Part shown: one piece after another, positions 1 to 8,445 of the stretch
How the letters are laid out: each line of letters opens with the position of its first letter
Numbering within the stretch: the first letter of the stretch is position 1
Origin: Acidimicrobiaceae bacterium
GTDB taxonomy: Bacteria > Actinomycetota > Acidimicrobiia > Acidimicrobiales > Acidimicrobiaceae
DNA: 17,711 bases
NCBI GenBank assembly: GCA_013044365.1
Contig: JABEUP010000062.1
Span: 1-17,711, forward strand
Reading direction: 5' to 3'
The notes under the pieces: generated by a model
What the model was told of the DNA's origin: nothing
Databases searched by the model: none
The model's input: the letters and a program-made list of their open reading frames with translations, nothing else
Translations under genes and position numbers: made by a program

Positions 1-63
1 CAGTGCCACCAGCAGCAGCACAGTTACCACCAGATCAATAACTTGCGAAAATGCCACGAACAA
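1..63 (-). CDS. 5' end of a membrane-anchored protein (possibly DUF948 family), cut by window edge
   Basis: Only the first 21 codons are present. They begin at a TTG preceded by a clear AAGGAG Shine-Dalgarno (69-74, 5-base spacer), 21 bases after the rarA stop. The visible peptide starts MFVAFSQVIDL and runs into a strongly hydrophobic stretch (VVTVLLLVAL), so it is an N-terminal membrane anchor. A GTG two codons further in (55-57) is the alternative start. In many actinobacteria a short DUF948 membrane protein follows rarA, which is why that family is suggested; the residues seen are too few to prove it. It is probably the next gene of the aspS-rarA transcript. Confidence 0.5.
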   Translation of the reverse strand, partial: MFVAFSQVIDLVVTVLLLVAL

Positions 64-84
64 CCACTCTCCTTAAAATCTCCA

Positions 85-1317
85 CTACTTTGTTCCGTCG
101 AACTTTAGAAACTCTATTTCGTCCAATCCCCTTGGGAAACGGCTTTTATCACCATCCACTCCGTGGCTCTTTCCCCTAGCGATCTCTATTTCGCCAATGA
201 CGCCACGCAAATGCTGCGGAACGGACCAGCCCATCGTTCTCTGGGCCACCTGCATTGCTTTGTCAATGGCCTGGTAACTTGCTTTTGATTTCAGAGCTAG
301 CGACAGGTACGATACGCAGTGTCCTAAATTAATCCGAACTTCCGGCATACCAATCCTCTCAGTGGCGTGTATCGTCGCATGGGCGACAGCGAGCGCCTCT
401 GAATCAGCCAAACCTACATCCTCCGAGGCAAAGATTAGTAGCCGTCTGGCAATGAACCGGGGATCCTCACCGCTGACCAACAGACGCGCAACCCAGTACA
501 AAGCGGCATTCACATCCGAGGCGCGCATCGATTTGATCAGAGCTGAGGTCATTTCGTAGTGTTCAGAGACGGAGAGTCCGCCAGAGATGGTCTTTCTCAC
601 CGAGCGGATGTCCTCCTCCCTGATCTCAACGCGACCTTGCCGGCTCCTCTGCGATGCAATCGCGAATGCCCCCTCGAAGGTGTTGATCACGCTCCTAAGA
701 TCACCCCCGCATAAGCCATAGATGAGATCGGAACAGCCGGCGGCCAAAGACGAACCGGTCAGAGCCATGGCCCGTTCCAAAATCTCAATCACCTCATTGA
801 ATCCCACTGGTACCAGTTCGATGACTAATAACCGCGACAATAGGGCGGGGCTAACCTCCATCCAGGGATTTTCAGTAGTCGCACCAAAGAGAACGAATGT
901 GCCCTCCTCTGCGGGAAACAGCAGTGCGTCACTTTGAACTTTGGTGAGCCGGTGTATCTCATCAATAAACACAACGGTATTAACACCCTGGATCTGCAAA
1001 GCCCGGTCAGCATCCAAAGACGCCTCTTTGATCTCTTTCACGCCGATAGAAGTCGCAACCAATGGAACGAATCTGTAACCTGCCTCAGCTGCAACTACTC
1101 GGGCTATGGTTGTCTTTCCGACGCCCGGAGGTCCGCAAAGCAGCACAGAACTCAATTTCCTGGATTCCGCCATTGCCCCAATAAGCCCGTCCGAACCCAG
1201 GTATTGTATGTGCCCAACGATTTCTGCCATCGTCCTGGGACGCAATCGTGCAGCCAATGGCTGGTCAGTACGATTGGCGGGCTCACCAAATATCGAACCG
1301 CTCGATTTGAAAGACAT
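85..1317 (-). CDS. rarA: RarA/MgsA-type replication-associated recombination AAA+ ATPase
   Basis: A 410-residue clamp-loader-like AAA+ ATPase of the RarA (MgsA/WRNIP1) family, which acts at stalled or gapped replication forks. Walker A GPPGVGKT lies at residues 62-69 and Walker B with VVFIDEIHRL at 115-123. Sensor 1 (GATTENP) and the C-terminal tetramerisation region follow in the usual order. The segment after Walker B reads LTKVQSDALL where most RarA proteins have FNKAQQDALL, so this is a somewhat divergent member. The ATG has a purine-rich AGGGAGG close upstream (3-base spacer). It lies 28 bases after the aspS stop and is probably co-transcribed with it, a conserved actinobacterial neighbourhood. 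RuvB elsewhere in the window is a relative but is clearly distinct. Confidence 0.93.
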   Translation of the reverse strand: MSFKSSGSIFGEPANRTDQPLAARLRPRTMAEIVGHIQYLGSDGLIGAMAESRKLSSVLLCGPPGVGKTTIARVVAAEAGYRFVPLVATSIGVKEIKEASLDADRALQIQGVNTVVFIDEIHRLTKVQSDALLFPAEEGTFVLFGATTENPWMEVSPALLSRLLVIELVPVGFNEVIEILERAMALTGSSLAAGCSDLIYGLCGGDLRSVINTFEGAFAIASQRSRQGRVEIREEDIRSVRKTISGGLSVSEHYEMTSALIKSMRASDVNAALYWVARLLVSGEDPRFIARRLLIFASEDVGLADSEALAVAHATIHATERIGMPEVRINLGHCVSYLSLALKSKASYQAIDKAMQVAQRTMGWSVPQHLRGVIGEIEIARGKSHGVDGDKSRFPRGLDEIEFLKFDGTK

Positions 1318-1345
1318 GCCCCTCCCTCTACGGATTAAGGTGGCG

Positions 1346-3133
1346 TTACGATAAATCCTTCTTGGAATCCTTTACTGCCAGACCCAAAAGGTCCCAAACT
1401 TTTCTGTCAATCTCCTTTGGCGCACCGGTCATGAGATCGGATCCAGACTGGGTCTTGGGGAAGGCAATGACTTCTCTGATGTTCTCCTCGCCGACCAGCA
1501 AGGCAGCTAAACGGTCGATTCCGAAGGCAAATCCACCGTGTGGAGGCGCACCAAATTTGAACGCCTCCAAAAGAAAACCGAACCGGTTATGAGCCTCTTC
1601 CTCACTTATGCCAAGAAGTGAGAAAATCTTGGATTGTATAGCACCCCGATGAATTCTGATGCTTCCCGAGCCAAGTTCCCAACCATTCAAGACCAGATCA
1701 TATGATTGGGATCTTACCGAAAGCGGATCGCTCTCAAGCCTTGGAAAATCCTCCTGATTTGGCATCGTGAAAGGATGATGAGCTGAGATGAGCCTGCCGT
1801 CTTGGTCGATACCTTCAAAAAGCGGAAAATCGACCACCCAGGTAAATTTGTATTCATCGGGATGAGCCTGGCTCTTACCGAGATCCAGCCTTACCTGCCC
1901 TAAGACCTGGCAAGCCTTCTCCCAGATGTCACCGACGATCAGGATGATGTCTCCATCGGCAACCTGTGCGGCTGCGATGAGATCGCTTGTTTCCTGCTCG
2001 GTCAAGAACTTGGACACCGGTGATTCTAGCAGTAACCCATTGTCTGAAGCCACAACTCTTAACCACAAAAGTCCCTTGGCACCGAGCAACTTGGCCCTGT
2101 CCACCAGATCATCCAATTTCGACCTCGACAAACTTACCGGATTTGGAGCAACGAGGGCCTTAAGGCATGGAGAACTCAATGCACGGACTTCAGTACGTGC
2201 AAAGACCGATGTCACGTCAATCAATTCATTGCCAAACCGCATGTCAGGCTTATCACTTCCGAAGCGGTCCATAGCATCTTTCCAGGAAATCTCTCCTATC
2301 TCACTGTTTACGTGTATATCAGCGGCCTCTGCCGCTGATACCACCGCATCAGAGATAAAGTCCATAATGTCCCGTTGTGTGACAAAGGACGCCTCCAGGT
2401 CGAGCTGGGTAAATTCAAACTGCCTGTCAGCTCTTAGATCCTCATCCCTTAGGCAGCGCGCGATTTGATAGTAACGGTCGAATCCCGCAACCATAAGTAA
2501 CTGCTTGGCAATCTGGGGAGATTGGGGAAGAACATAAGTCGAACCTTGATGCAGTCGGGATGGCACAACAAATTCCCTGGCACCCTCTGGGGTCGGCGTC
2601 CACAGAAGAGGGGTCTCTATCTCGGTGAATCCCTGACGCTCCATTGATGATCTGATGGCTGAATTTATCCGGGCCCGTGCTCTGAGATTGTGCTGCATTC
2701 GATCTCTTCGAAGGTCGATATAACGGAATCTCAGTCTGGTTGCCTCATCCACGTCAACTCTGTCCAGTAACGAAAATGGAGGGGGATCAGCAGAAGAAAG
2801 AACTTCTATGACAGTTTCAGTAAGTTCTATATTGCCGGTCGCCAGACCTGGGTTCTCCGTTCCCGGAGGCCGCATGGAAACAAGACCATCGACCTGCACC
2901 ACATATTCTGATCTCAGATCAAGAGTTGAGTGTGCAACTACCTGAACAATCCCGCTGTAATCACGAACATCGACGAAAACCAGGTGTTCGCCATGCTCCC
3001 TGACACGGGCAACCCAGCCGCAAACGGTAACCCGTTCTCCCACCTCGCCGCCGGAGAGTCCCCCTATATATCGATTGCGCAGACCTCTGGCTTCGATTCC
3101 CGAAGATCCATTCATAACGGGCTTCGATTCCAT
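1346..3133 (-). CDS. aspS: Aspartyl-tRNA synthetase, bacterial type, probably non-discriminating
   Basis: A 595-residue class IIb synthetase that charges tRNA-Asp with aspartate. The N-terminal OB-fold anticodon-binding domain (about 15-115) contains VTVCGWV. Motif 2 includes RDEDLRADRQFEFTQ (229-243), a bacterial GAD insertion domain follows, and motif 3 is GIDRLAAL near 538-545. The longest frame starts at 3160, but the internal ATG at 3131-3133 has TGGGAG five bases upstream (3139-3144), so I start there. In the anticodon-binding domain, H47 (REHGEH) and G91 (RPPGTENP) fall where non-discriminating enzymes carry His and Gly. That would let it also make Asp-tRNA-Asn for transamidation. Followed by rarA after 28 bases. 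Confidence 0.97.
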   Translation of the reverse strand: MESKPVMNGSSGIEARGLRNRYIGGLSGGEVGERVTVCGWVARVREHGEHLVFVDVRDYSGIVQVVAHSTLDLRSEYVVQVDGLVSMRPPGTENPGLATGNIELTETVIEVLSSADPPPFSLLDRVDVDEATRLRFRYIDLRRDRMQHNLRARARINSAIRSSMERQGFTEIETPLLWTPTPEGAREFVVPSRLHQGSTYVLPQSPQIAKQLLMVAGFDRYYQIARCLRDEDLRADRQFEFTQLDLEASFVTQRDIMDFISDAVVSAAEAADIHVNSEIGEISWKDAMDRFGSDKPDMRFGNELIDVTSVFARTEVRALSSPCLKALVAPNPVSLSRSKLDDLVDRAKLLGAKGLLWLRVVASDNGLLLESPVSKFLTEQETSDLIAAAQVADGDIILIVGDIWEKACQVLGQVRLDLGKSQAHPDEYKFTWVVDFPLFEGIDQDGRLISAHHPFTMPNQEDFPRLESDPLSVRSQSYDLVLNGWELGSGSIRIHRGAIQSKIFSLLGISEEEAHNRFGFLLEAFKFGAPPHGGFAFGIDRLAALLVGEENIREVIAFPKTQSGSDLMTGAPKEIDRKVWDLLGLAVKDSKKDLS

Positions 3134-3138
3134 AAAAA

Positions 3139-3144
3139 CTCCCA
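3139..3144 (-). promoter_or_regulatory. Shine-Dalgarno that decides the aspS start
   Basis: TGGGAG on the minus strand sits five bases before the ATG at 3131-3133. The upstream in-frame ATG at 3158-3160 has no comparable site, so translation most likely begins at the inner codon. Confidence 0.65.
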
Positions 3145-3188
3145 CAGTCAAACTTTTCATACATGATGACTAACCAATTGCCGTAATC

Positions 3189-3214
3189 CCGAATTGAGCC
3201 TAAAGCCAATTCGG
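3189..3214. repeat. Inverted repeat (8-bp perfect stem) in the rel-aspS gap
   Basis: Arms CCGAATTG (3189-3196) and CAATTCGG (3207-3214) are perfect reverse complements around a 10-base loop. The element lies in the 143-base gap between the rel stop and the aspS start. Neither strand has a T-run after the stem, so it is not a classical intrinsic terminator. It could be a terminator without a U-tract, an mRNA hairpin, or an operator for aspS. Confidence 0.5.
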
Positions 3215-3276
3215 CATCTTTCGAACAAATCAACCGACATTATTTCCGCGGCAACCTATAAGCGGTACGTGCTGGA

Positions 3277-5478
3277 CTACCTGCTCTTTGCAGGAAGTAC
3301 CCGGTAGGCGTCAAAAACGGAGTCAAGCCGTTTTATCGAGGCAAGAACCGACTCCAAATGGCTGGGGTCAGCCAACTCAAACTCAAAACGCATTCGCGAT
3401 ACCCTGTCTGCCCCGGCTTGTGACGAGCTGGAAAGTATATTCAAATGATGCTCGGAAAGGACGCGAGTCACATCAGCCAGCAAATGCGACCTGTCTAGAG
3501 CCTTGATCTCAACGGTTGCCGCAAAAATACCAGTGGTGTCTCTATCCCACTCCACTTCAATCAGCCGATCCTCATTTGAATTCGCTAAAGCGACGGCATT
3601 ACTGCAATCGGTCCGGTGTATTGAAACACCACGCCCTCTGGTGACAAACCCAGTGATGTCATCCCCGGGAACCGGTGAGCAACACTTCGAAAGCCTTATC
3701 ATCACGTCATCTAGGCCCTCGACATAGACTCCGGCTCCTTTACGCTTTCTGTGGAATGTACGAGAGGTGCTCACAGTGGAGGGAAGCTGCTCCTCGCCGT
3801 CGCCGCCCTTCAAGTCACGCATCAATCTTTGTGCGACGGCCTTGGCACTGACATGACCCTGGCCTATGGCTGCGTAAAGCGAATCCAAATCCGAGTATCC
3901 AAGTGCCTCAGATATATGCGCAATAGGCTCGGAGGCTGACAGCTTCTGTACCGGAAGATTCTCCTTACGCATCGACTTGGTAAGCTCGTCCTTGCCTGAC
4001 TCAATGGCATCCTCGCGGCGTTCTCTCGAAAACCATTGACGAATCTTGTTTCTGGCCCTCGGTGTGACCACGAGCTTCAACCAATCCCTCGAAGGACCGG
4101 CGTTCTGAACCTTTGAAGTAAAGATCTCCACCGTATCGCCACTCTTAAGTTTGGAGTCGAGCGGCACCAGCCGTTGGTTGACCTTGGCACCGATGCATCT
4201 GTGACCAACCTCGGTGTGAATAGAATAGGCGAAATCAACCGGAGTCGCCCCAAACGGAAGGGTAATCACCTTTCCTTTTGGGGAAAACACATAGACTTCG
4301 TCCATCTCCAAATCAAGTCTAAGCGACTCGAGAAATTCAGCTGGATCTGGGGTCTCCTTCTGCCAATCGACGATCCGATTCAACCAGACAATCTCGTCCT
4401 TTGAAGAACCTTCTTTATAACCCCAGTGGGCTGCGACACCGAATTCAGCCCTACGATGCATATCCTGAGTCCGTATCTGGATCTCGAGCGGATTCCCACC
4501 ATGGGACACCACCGTTGTATGCAGCGACTGATACAGGTTAAACTTAGGGGAATTTATATAGTCCTTGAATCTGCCTGGGACTGGCGACCAGACTGAGTGA
4601 ACCACTCCAAGGGCTGCCCAACAGTCTTTCTCAGTCTCGGTAATGACGCGCATACCTATTATGTCGTAAATATCATCGAACTCTTTAGCTTTGACTACCA
4701 TTTTCTCGTAGATCGACCAGAGATGCTTCGGCCTTCCAGAAACCTCCGCCTTGATACCAACCTCATCAAGGCGGTCCTTTGCGGCCTTTAGAACTATGTC
4801 GAGATATTGCCCCCGTTCGGGGTTACGCGAAGTGACCATCCGGTCGATTTCGGCATATCTTCTGGGATGCAGCGTGGCAAATGCCAAGTCCTCGAGCTGC
4901 CACCGGATCTCCTGAATTCCTAGACGGTGAGCGAGTGGAGCATAAATATCGAGGGTCTCCTGAGCAGTTCTGCGCTGTTTCCACTCGGGAAGCGCACCAA
5001 TGGTCTTCATATTGTGAAGACGATCGGCAAGCTTTATGACAAGCACCCGCGGGTCCTTGGCCATCGCCAGCAGCATTTTTCGCATTGATGCCGCTTGCTG
5101 AGCCTCTTTTGATTCAAAACTAAGACGGTCAAGTTTGGTCACACCGTCAACAATTGTCGCGACCACAGGATCATAGAGGGCCGAGAGCTCGTCAATGCTA
5201 ACGTTTGTATCCTCCACTGAATCATGAAGCAACGCGGCAGCGATCGTTATTTCATCCACACCTAAAGACGCCACGATACGTGCGACGCCGTAAGGATGCA
5301 CGAAGTACGGCTCGCCGGAGGCCCTGATTTGACCGACGTGAGCTGCTACGGCACCGTGCCAAGCCTTCTCAATCAACTCGGCCGTATGACCAGGGTGCCG
5401 AGCCAGGTATATACTTTGCAGATACTCTAGACCAGAGATGTCAATATCGACCTGACCGGAAACTGCGACATTTCCCAT
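3277..5478 (-). CDS. rel: Bifunctional (p)ppGpp synthetase/hydrolase (RelA/SpoT homolog)
   Basis: A 733-residue long Rel protein that makes and degrades the alarmone (p)ppGpp in response to starvation sensed on the ribosome. The hydrolase HD domain has H61, H85-D86 and D152 (LADRLHNM), so it looks active. The synthetase domain has RVITETEKD, GRFKDYI (302-308) and YQSLHT (316-321). A TGS domain spans about 393-454. A Cys-containing domain follows with CC at 599-600 and IHRTDC ending at C625, then a C-terminal ACT domain from about 655. Length and domain order are those of a single bifunctional actinobacterial Rel. The ATG lacks a Shine-Dalgarno but has a TACAAT box six bases upstream, suggesting a leaderless mRNA. 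In many actinobacteria apt lies between secF and rel; here it is absent. Confidence 0.97.
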   Translation of the reverse strand: MGNVAVSGQVDIDISGLEYLQSIYLARHPGHTAELIEKAWHGAVAAHVGQIRASGEPYFVHPYGVARIVASLGVDEITIAAALLHDSVEDTNVSIDELSALYDPVVATIVDGVTKLDRLSFESKEAQQAASMRKMLLAMAKDPRVLVIKLADRLHNMKTIGALPEWKQRRTAQETLDIYAPLAHRLGIQEIRWQLEDLAFATLHPRRYAEIDRMVTSRNPERGQYLDIVLKAAKDRLDEVGIKAEVSGRPKHLWSIYEKMVVKAKEFDDIYDIIGMRVITETEKDCWAALGVVHSVWSPVPGRFKDYINSPKFNLYQSLHTTVVSHGGNPLEIQIRTQDMHRRAEFGVAAHWGYKEGSSKDEIVWLNRIVDWQKETPDPAEFLESLRLDLEMDEVYVFSPKGKVITLPFGATPVDFAYSIHTEVGHRCIGAKVNQRLVPLDSKLKSGDTVEIFTSKVQNAGPSRDWLKLVVTPRARNKIRQWFSRERREDAIESGKDELTKSMRKENLPVQKLSASEPIAHISEALGYSDLDSLYAAIGQGHVSAKAVAQRLMRDLKGGDGEEQLPSTVSTSRTFHRKRKGAGVYVEGLDDVMIRLSKCCSPVPGDDITGFVTRGRGVSIHRTDCSNAVALANSNEDRLIEVEWDRDTTGIFAATVEIKALDRSHLLADVTRVLSEHHLNILSSSSQAGADRVSRMRFEFELADPSHLESVLASIKRLDSVFDAYRVLPAKSR

Positions 5479-5484
5479 ACCTAG

Positions 5485-5490
5485 ATTGTA
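5485..5490 (-). promoter_or_regulatory. Putative -10 box of a leaderless rel promoter
   Basis: TACAAT on the minus strand fits the actinobacterial TANNNT -10 hexamer and ends six bases before the rel ATG (5476-5478). That places the transcription start at or next to the A of the ATG. No strong Shine-Dalgarno is present between them, which agrees with leaderless translation. No convincing -35 hexamer is visible 16-18 bases upstream. Confidence 0.5.
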
Positions 5491-5516
5491 CTACCAGAGA
5501 TCATCCCAGAGCTCCA

Positions 5517-5532
5517 TCGCGACAAATCGCGA
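5517..5532. repeat. Short hairpin/operator-like repeat between secF and rel
   Basis: TCGCGA (5517-5522) and TCGCGA (5527-5532) flank a four-base loop. Because TCGCGA is itself palindromic, the two copies can pair as a 6-bp stem or act as tandem half-sites. The element lies 8 bases after the secF stop and about 27 bases upstream of the rel -10 box, just beyond the -35 position. It could be a weak terminator for secDF (there is no T-run) or a regulator site for rel. Confidence 0.45.
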
Positions 5533-5540
5533 CACTGAAG

Positions 5541-6731
5541 CTATCTGCGGCGGCCCTTTGACTTGTTCCTAGATGAGGGCCGGTTGGAACCGTGTAATGA
5601 ATCAACGTTCACCAGTCTCGACTTCGATCCACTTGCCACTGGCGTCAACTCCGGAGCTACCTTGCTTTCAATTGATTCAGCAGTGGTGGCCGCCTTAGCT
5701 GTCACATTGGGAAATTTCGAATTTCTCGACGCCTTTGCCTGAGCGCTACCTATATTCTGGCGGAGAACCTTGTAACGCGGTTCCCTCTCCTTGATCCAGG
5801 CGAGAATTGGCGAGGCGATGAAAATTGAGGAGTAAGCACCCGTCGTTAATCCGATGAACAACGCCAATCCGAAATCTTTAAGTGTCGTTGCACCGAGAAT
5901 ATAAGCGCCTACCACCAAAACCGAGAGAATCGGGATAATCGCCACAGTTGAGGTATTGATAGACCTCGCCAAAACCTGATTGACAGAGTCATTTACTCCA
6001 TCAGAATAGGTTCGGCGTCCAACATGGACCATGTTGGTTATATTTTCCTTCACCCGGTCAAAAACAACAATAGTGTCATATAGTGAATAGCCCAATATCG
6101 TCAAAACCGCAATCACGGTCGATGGAGTAACCTGGAATCCGGAAAGTGAGTAAATTCCGATGGTGACAAGTATGTCGTGCACCACAGCCAAAAGAGCGGC
6201 AATTGCCATTTTGGGTTCAAACCGCAAAGAAATATAGACCGCTATTGCAAGAAAGAAAAATATCAAAGCTCTGATCGCCTTGGAGGTGATCTCGCCGCCC
6301 CAGGTGGGTCCGACATCGGTTAGGGAAACCTGGTTGGAGCTCACGTGAGCCGCCTTGGCAAGCGCGTCAGAAACCGCCTGCTCCTTTGCAGTCTTGGCGG
6401 TCTGGGATAAGGTGTTCAAATCCGCCTGAACCTGGACTGTCCTACCACCTCCGCCACCCAGGGTGACAACGGTAGCCGATGAAAGACCGAATGGGGAAAT
6501 AGCGGCCCTGGCCTGGCCAACACTCAAAGAGGCTGAGGGCACCTCCCAGGAAACTCCGCCTTTGAAATCAATTCCGAAGTTAAGCCCCCTGATCAAAAGT
6601 GAGGCCAACCCCAAAAGGATCACGACTCCGGAGATGGTGAACCATCGTCTGGCATGACCGATGAAATTGATATCGGTCTCGCCTCTAAAGACGCGTCCGA
6701 ATCCTCTCTGTAGACTAAACCTCTGATTCAT
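5541..6731 (-). CDS. secF: Protein translocase subunit SecF
   Basis: A 396-residue RND-type membrane protein that works with SecD to drive preproteins through SecYEG using the proton motive force. TM1 is at about 33-52, then the NFGIDFKGG signature (51-59) and the extracytoplasmic P4 domain (about 60-150). Five further membrane segments follow; the fourth TM region carries GYSLYDTIVVFDRVKEN (214-230), diagnostic of SecF. I use the ATG at 6729-6731, which has GGAG ten bases upstream, over a TTG at 6752. The cytosolic tail (313-396) is long and very basic, with 19 Lys/Arg against 6 Asp/Glu and ending GRRR. It follows secD after 50 bases. Confidence 0.96.
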   Translation of the reverse strand: MNQRFSLQRGFGRVFRGETDINFIGHARRWFTISGVVILLGLASLLIRGLNFGIDFKGGVSWEVPSASLSVGQARAAISPFGLSSATVVTLGGGGGRTVQVQADLNTLSQTAKTAKEQAVSDALAKAAHVSSNQVSLTDVGPTWGGEITSKAIRALIFFFLAIAVYISLRFEPKMAIAALLAVVHDILVTIGIYSLSGFQVTPSTVIAVLTILGYSLYDTIVVFDRVKENITNMVHVGRRTYSDGVNDSVNQVLARSINTSTVAIIPILSVLVVGAYILGATTLKDFGLALFIGLTTGAYSSIFIASPILAWIKEREPRYKVLRQNIGSAQAKASRNSKFPNVTAKAATTAESIESKVAPELTPVASGSKSRLVNVDSLHGSNRPSSRNKSKGRRR

Positions 6732-6781
6732 TGCTCGACTTCTCCAAACCAATATCGTGCCACATTAACAACTCAACCCGC

Positions 6782-8233
6782 CTAGCTCGTTGCGCCCACT
6801 GGCGCGGGAACGCCCTGTTTTGTTGAGCCAAGTCCTCTTGCCATTCCCCAAAAGCCTGGTCCAGTCACTCTGGACCATTGGCCAAGCATGATGACCAGAG
6901 GCCTGGTAAATATAAAAGCGGTGATGACATCTAAAAGGGTGGAAAGACCCAAAAAGAAAGCGAATCCCCGAACCGGACCGATACTCAAAAGGTAAAGCAA
7001 CAGAGCTCCAATGAAAGAAACTGAGTCTGCCGCAATGATGGTCCGAAAAGCCCGCTTGAAACCCTTGTCTACCGAAGACCTGATTGTCTTGCCAGCTCTC
7101 ACCTCATCTTTTAGCCGTTCAAAGAAAACGATATATGAATCGACCGTCACTCCGACCGAAACGATAAGTCCGGTAACGCCGGAAAGATCAAGACTCAATC
7201 CGGAGGAGTGGCCTAAATAGGAGACGATGGCCCAAAGAAGAGCTGCGGTAGTGCCCAGACCCAGAAGTACCACTATTCCCAAAAGTCTGTAATACAGAAC
7301 TGTATAAATCATCACTGCGGCAAGGCCTATCAAACCAGCCAAGATGCCCGCCTTCAACGATGATGCACCCAGGCTGGGCGAGACTGTCTGCACCGTCTGT
7401 TGTTGAAGCTGGACCGGCAAGGCGCCGTATTTAAGCACCAGACCTAAGTTCTGGGCTTCCGTCTGGGTAAAACTGCCGGTTATAGTTCCCTGCCCGCCAA
7501 ATGTCTTGGCATTAATTGTTGGTGCAGATTCAACGATCCCGTCCAGTACGATTGCAACCTGCTTCTGGTAGTACTTTGTAGCCATGGCATCGAATTTTGG
7601 TGAGCCGGCGGGGGTGAGGCTGAAATAAACGATCCAGTTTCCGCTTGAGTCAACACCCGCATATGCGCTCTTTAATGCTGAACCGGTAAGCACCGTCGGG
7701 CCAACTATATACCGCGCCGAGGTCGTATTATTGATCGGAAGAAGAGCGTTCTGCCCCGACGCTGCATTGGTCACAGGGGTACTTGGAACATAAGCAAGAG
7801 CCGACGTATTAGCCGATGTCGTAGGACACGCCAGCGTCTTAGCCGAAGCGGGCGGTGTATACCCCTTTGGTGGCTTGGTATAGGCCGGAACCTGACAGAG
7901 AACGGGTCTAAACGCCAGTTCCGCGGTCTGGCCAACGACCTGAAGCGCCCTTGCGGCGTCTTTCACCCCCGGGAGCTGGACAACAATATTGTTTCCCTGT
8001 TGGGAGATATTCGGCGAGGCGATTCCCAGTGCATCAACTCGGTTGCGAATGATAGAGATCGTCTGCTGTAGGGTAGCCTGCGACACAGTGTGTGCCGGCT
8101 TATAAACCACCGAAGCACCACCTTGTAAATCCAAACCCAGGACCGGAGAATAATTGGCCAACAACACAGCAATAAACGAGCCAATGGAAATCAAAATGGT
8201 CGCAACCACCAAAATAATGTTCGAACGCTTCAT
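6782..8233 (-). CDS. secD: Protein translocase subunit SecD
   Basis: A 483-residue SecD, partner of SecF in late steps of Sec-dependent export. TM1 is at residues 6-26, followed by LDLQGG (34-39) and the large extracytoplasmic P1 domain. Five further membrane segments follow, with GVTVDSYIVFFERLKDE in the fourth, the SecD counterpart of the SecF signature. P1 carries a Pro/Ala/Thr-rich insertion (about 113-165) bounded by C113 and C136, the only cysteines in the protein. The ATG has only a poor Shine-Dalgarno, and a six-codon frame (ATG at 8248-8250) ends in a TGA that overlaps the secD ATG. It lies downstream of a 385-base gap, so it may have its own promoter rather than depending on yajC. 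Confidence 0.95.
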   Translation of the reverse strand: MKRSNIILVVATILISIGSFIAVLLANYSPVLGLDLQGGASVVYKPAHTVSQATLQQTISIIRNRVDALGIASPNISQQGNNIVVQLPGVKDAARALQVVGQTAELAFRPVLCQVPAYTKPPKGYTPPASAKTLACPTTSANTSALAYVPSTPVTNAASGQNALLPINNTTSARYIVGPTVLTGSALKSAYAGVDSSGNWIVYFSLTPAGSPKFDAMATKYYQKQVAIVLDGIVESAPTINAKTFGGQGTITGSFTQTEAQNLGLVLKYGALPVQLQQQTVQTVSPSLGASSLKAGILAGLIGLAAVMIYTVLYYRLLGIVVLLGLGTTAALLWAIVSYLGHSSGLSLDLSGVTGLIVSVGVTVDSYIVFFERLKDEVRAGKTIRSSVDKGFKRAFRTIIAADSVSFIGALLLYLLSIGPVRGFAFFLGLSTLLDVITAFIFTRPLVIMLGQWSRVTGPGFWGMARGLGSTKQGVPAPVGATS

Positions 8234-8445
8234 TTGTGTCTATATTCCATTTCCAAACCGGGAATACCCGCCTCTTGCAAACTCTTAAACTCTACTATCT
8301 GCCGGCCGTCGGCCCAACGGGACCATCCCCAGCTCTTATATCCGAGCCGACATGCCGTAACACTTTGTCCACGCTATTCATGGGAGTAACACAGGCCTGA
8401 CGTAATCCCGAGAATCACCCCGTATCTTCCCCAGCCCATTTCGAA

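Noticed and set aside
934..1338. Plus-strand open frames opposite rarA
   Set aside because: They are shadows of the minus-strand ATPase with no domain and no convincing ribosome-binding site.
1926..2468. Plus-strand open frame of 180 codons opposite aspS
   Set aside because: It is fully antisense to a well-supported synthetase and shows low-complexity Ser/Leu-rich composition without any recognisable motif.
3134..3276. Possible T-box leader upstream of aspS
   Set aside because: The gap is only 143 bases, lacks the conserved T-box core sequence, and shows only one simple hairpin.
5479..5540. Missing apt gene between secF and rel
   Set aside because: The 62-base gap has no remnant of a phosphoribosyltransferase; absence at this place is common enough not to call a pseudogene.
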